This document shows, in pieces, positions 62,939 through 64,000 of a stretch of 64,000 nt of DNA (position 1 is its first letter; the number at the start of each line of letters is the position of its first letter). The notes beneath the pieces were generated by a model. The model had not been told where the DNA came from. It saw only the letters and a program-made list of their open reading frames with translations, and did not search any database. Made by a program: the position numbers and the translations under genes. The stretch comes from Limnobacter sp. 130. GTDB taxonomy: Bacteria > Pseudomonadota > Gammaproteobacteria > Burkholderiales > Burkholderiaceae_B. The stretch covers positions 744,001 through 808,000 of the forward strand of contig NZ_LR732330.1 in assembly GCF_902506325.1 (NCBI RefSeq), read 5' to 3'.

Positions 62939-64000
62939 TTAAATTCCAGTCGTAGAGACTTGGGCCATTTTCCATTTCAATTCTTCGCTCGAGGCTTGAA
63001 ACGCCTGGCTGCTGCGCGCACGCATGGCGCGGTGCACCAACACGCGAGGATCAGCGGGGAACAAGTCTTCAGGTACGCGCTGGCCGGTGGCAATGTAATG
63101 CAAGGCCAGTTTGTGACGCATGACCACATCCAGCACACCACCGATTTTGATGGCTTCGTCGAGTTTGGACAAAATTGCGCCATTCAGACCAGTGCTCTTG
63201 TAATGACGAACAACGTCATCCAGGGTCTCTGGTTGGCTGGTGGCATTGAGTAGCAAAACGCGTTTTACATGGCTGTCGGTCAGAATTTTTGTTTGTTCTG
63301 CCACGCGTGAGTCACGCTGACCCATGCCCACGGTGTCGATCAAAATAAGGCGCTTGCGTTGCATGGTGTTGCGCAGTTGGGCAAGGTCTGAATGGGTTTG
63401 TGCGGTGTAAACCTGAACACCCAGAATTTTGCCGTAAATGCGCAGTTGATCCTGGGCACCAATCCGGTAGCTGTCGGTGGTAATCAAGCCCAGCGAATCG
63501 GCGCCGTACTTCACCACACAACGTGCAGCCAGCTTGGCTGTGGTGGTGGTTTTGCCCACGCCGGTGGGGCCAACCAAGGCGAAAGTACCGCCAGTTTCAA
63601 CAATGTCTTTGTCGGCAGGCACCACGTTCAGGTTTTTCTTGATAACATTCATCACCCAGTCTTGCACCTGGCTATCAGTCAGGTCTGCAGGCAGTTTTTC
63701 AACCACGGTGCGTGCAAACAGGGGAGAGAATCCCGATTGGGTTAACTGGTTCCACAATTCGCCACGCTGGGGGTTCTTCTCCAGGGCATCGCGCCAGGTG
63801 ATCATGGTCATTTGATCTTTCAGCAACTGGCGCATTTGCTTGATTTCTTCCAGCACTGCATTTTGCTCGTTGACCATGGCATCGCTGGCGGCTTGCGAGC
63901 GGCGTTTGGCCACATCGGAAATCATGTCCGGTGCAGGCATGGCACCTGGAATTTGATGGGTAACAGCAGGCGCACGGTTAATCAACACATCACGCTGCGC
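62939..64000 (-). CDS. flhF: flagellar SRP-like GTPase FlhF, 5' end cut by the window
   Basis: The frame runs off the right edge, so the N-terminal part is missing. What is visible is the NG domain: Walker [39 protein letters not shown], the DTVGMGQRD switch and LSKLDEAIKIGGVLDV, all typical of FlhF. FlhF places the flagellum at the pole and, with FlhG, controls number. The GTG near 63988 is unlikely to be the real start, because conserved sequence continues upstream. Confidence 0.95.
   Translation of the reverse strand, partial: AQRDVLINRAPAVTHQIPGAMPAPDMISDVAKRRSQAASDAMVNEQNAVLEEIKQMRQLLKDQMTMITWRDALEKNPQRGELWNQLTQSGFSPLFARTVVEKLPADLTDSQVQDWVMNVIKKNLNVVPADKDIVETGGTFALVGPTGVGKTTTTAKLAARCVVKYGADSLGLITTDSYRIGAQDQLRIYGKILGVQVYTAQTHSDLAQLRNTMQRKRLILIDTVGMGQRDSRVAEQTKILTDSHVKRVLLLNATSQPETLDDVVRHYKSTGLNGAILSKLDEAIKIGGVLDVVMRHKLALHYIATGQRVPEDLFPADPRVLVHRAMRARSSQAFQASSEELKWKMAQVSTTGI

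Noticed and set aside
1-64000. CRISPR array, prophage, toxin-antitoxin pair or restriction system
   Set aside because: I looked for short regularly spaced repeats, integrases and typical defence genes and saw none.

Overview
The window looks like a chromosomal segment from a motile Betaproteobacterium of the order Burkholderiales, most like a Limnobacter-type organism. This rests on gene content, gene order (rph-rdgB-hemW beside yicC-gmk-rpoZ-spoT-greB; flhF-flhG-fliA) and protein flavour. No database was searched. Coding density is high. No rRNA, tRNA, CRISPR array, transposase or prophage was seen.

Layout. Positions 1-7.7 kb hold stringent-response and polyphosphate genes: the 3' part of an alpha/beta hydrolase gene, relA, ppk1 and a divergent ppx, then an OlsB-like acyltransferase. 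From 7.8 to 24.7 kb is a mixed region: a cold-shock gene with a long leader, an orphan 617-residue membrane protein, a haloacid dehalogenase with a divergent LysR regulator, a large hybrid histidine kinase, a chemoreceptor, a YbaL-type antiporter, isocitrate lyase, a small CheD-like protein, an RraA-like protein, an AraC regulator divergent from a PF10118-type hydrolase, and a ParB-like orphan. From 24.7 to 40.2 kb is housekeeping: clpB, hemW-rdgB-rph, dinB, yicC, an orphan with ADP-ribosyltransferase-like motifs, gmk, rpoZ, minCDE, spoT and greB. From 40.3 to 47.1 kb is signalling: a REC-EAL protein, cheR-cheD-cheB, and a NarL-type kinase/LuxR regulator pair. From 47.7 to 64 kb are flagellar genes: flgBCDEFGHIJKL on the minus strand, divergent flgA-flgM-flgN, and flhF-flhG-like-fliA-kinase-regulator, with flhF cut by the right edge.

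The most interesting signal is not a protein. Two almost identical, roughly 520-550 base non-coding elements lie in direct orientation at 39123-39672 and 47140-47674. Each sits between convergent genes (spoT/greB and regulator/flgL). The two copies differ by a 43-base tandem duplication, a 40-base indel and fewer than about a dozen substitutions in the core. The sequence folds on paper into a closed multi-domain structure: a terminal stem whose outer base pairs differ between copies yet still pair, a ladder of helices in the 5' half, and a long nested rod in the 3' half. The 40-base indel breaks every reading frame while sequence on both sides is conserved, which argues against a protein. I read it as a large structured RNA or RNA-like repeat family of unknown function.

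Secondary points are three orphan proteins inserted among housekeeping genes (one ADP-ribosyltransferase-like, one ParB-like, one membrane protein), a FlhG homologue that keeps the FlhF-activating N-terminal motif but has no ATP-binding P-loop, a FlgJ without its muramidase domain, minCDE placed between rpoZ and spoT, and a second CheD-like protein outside the chemotaxis cluster.
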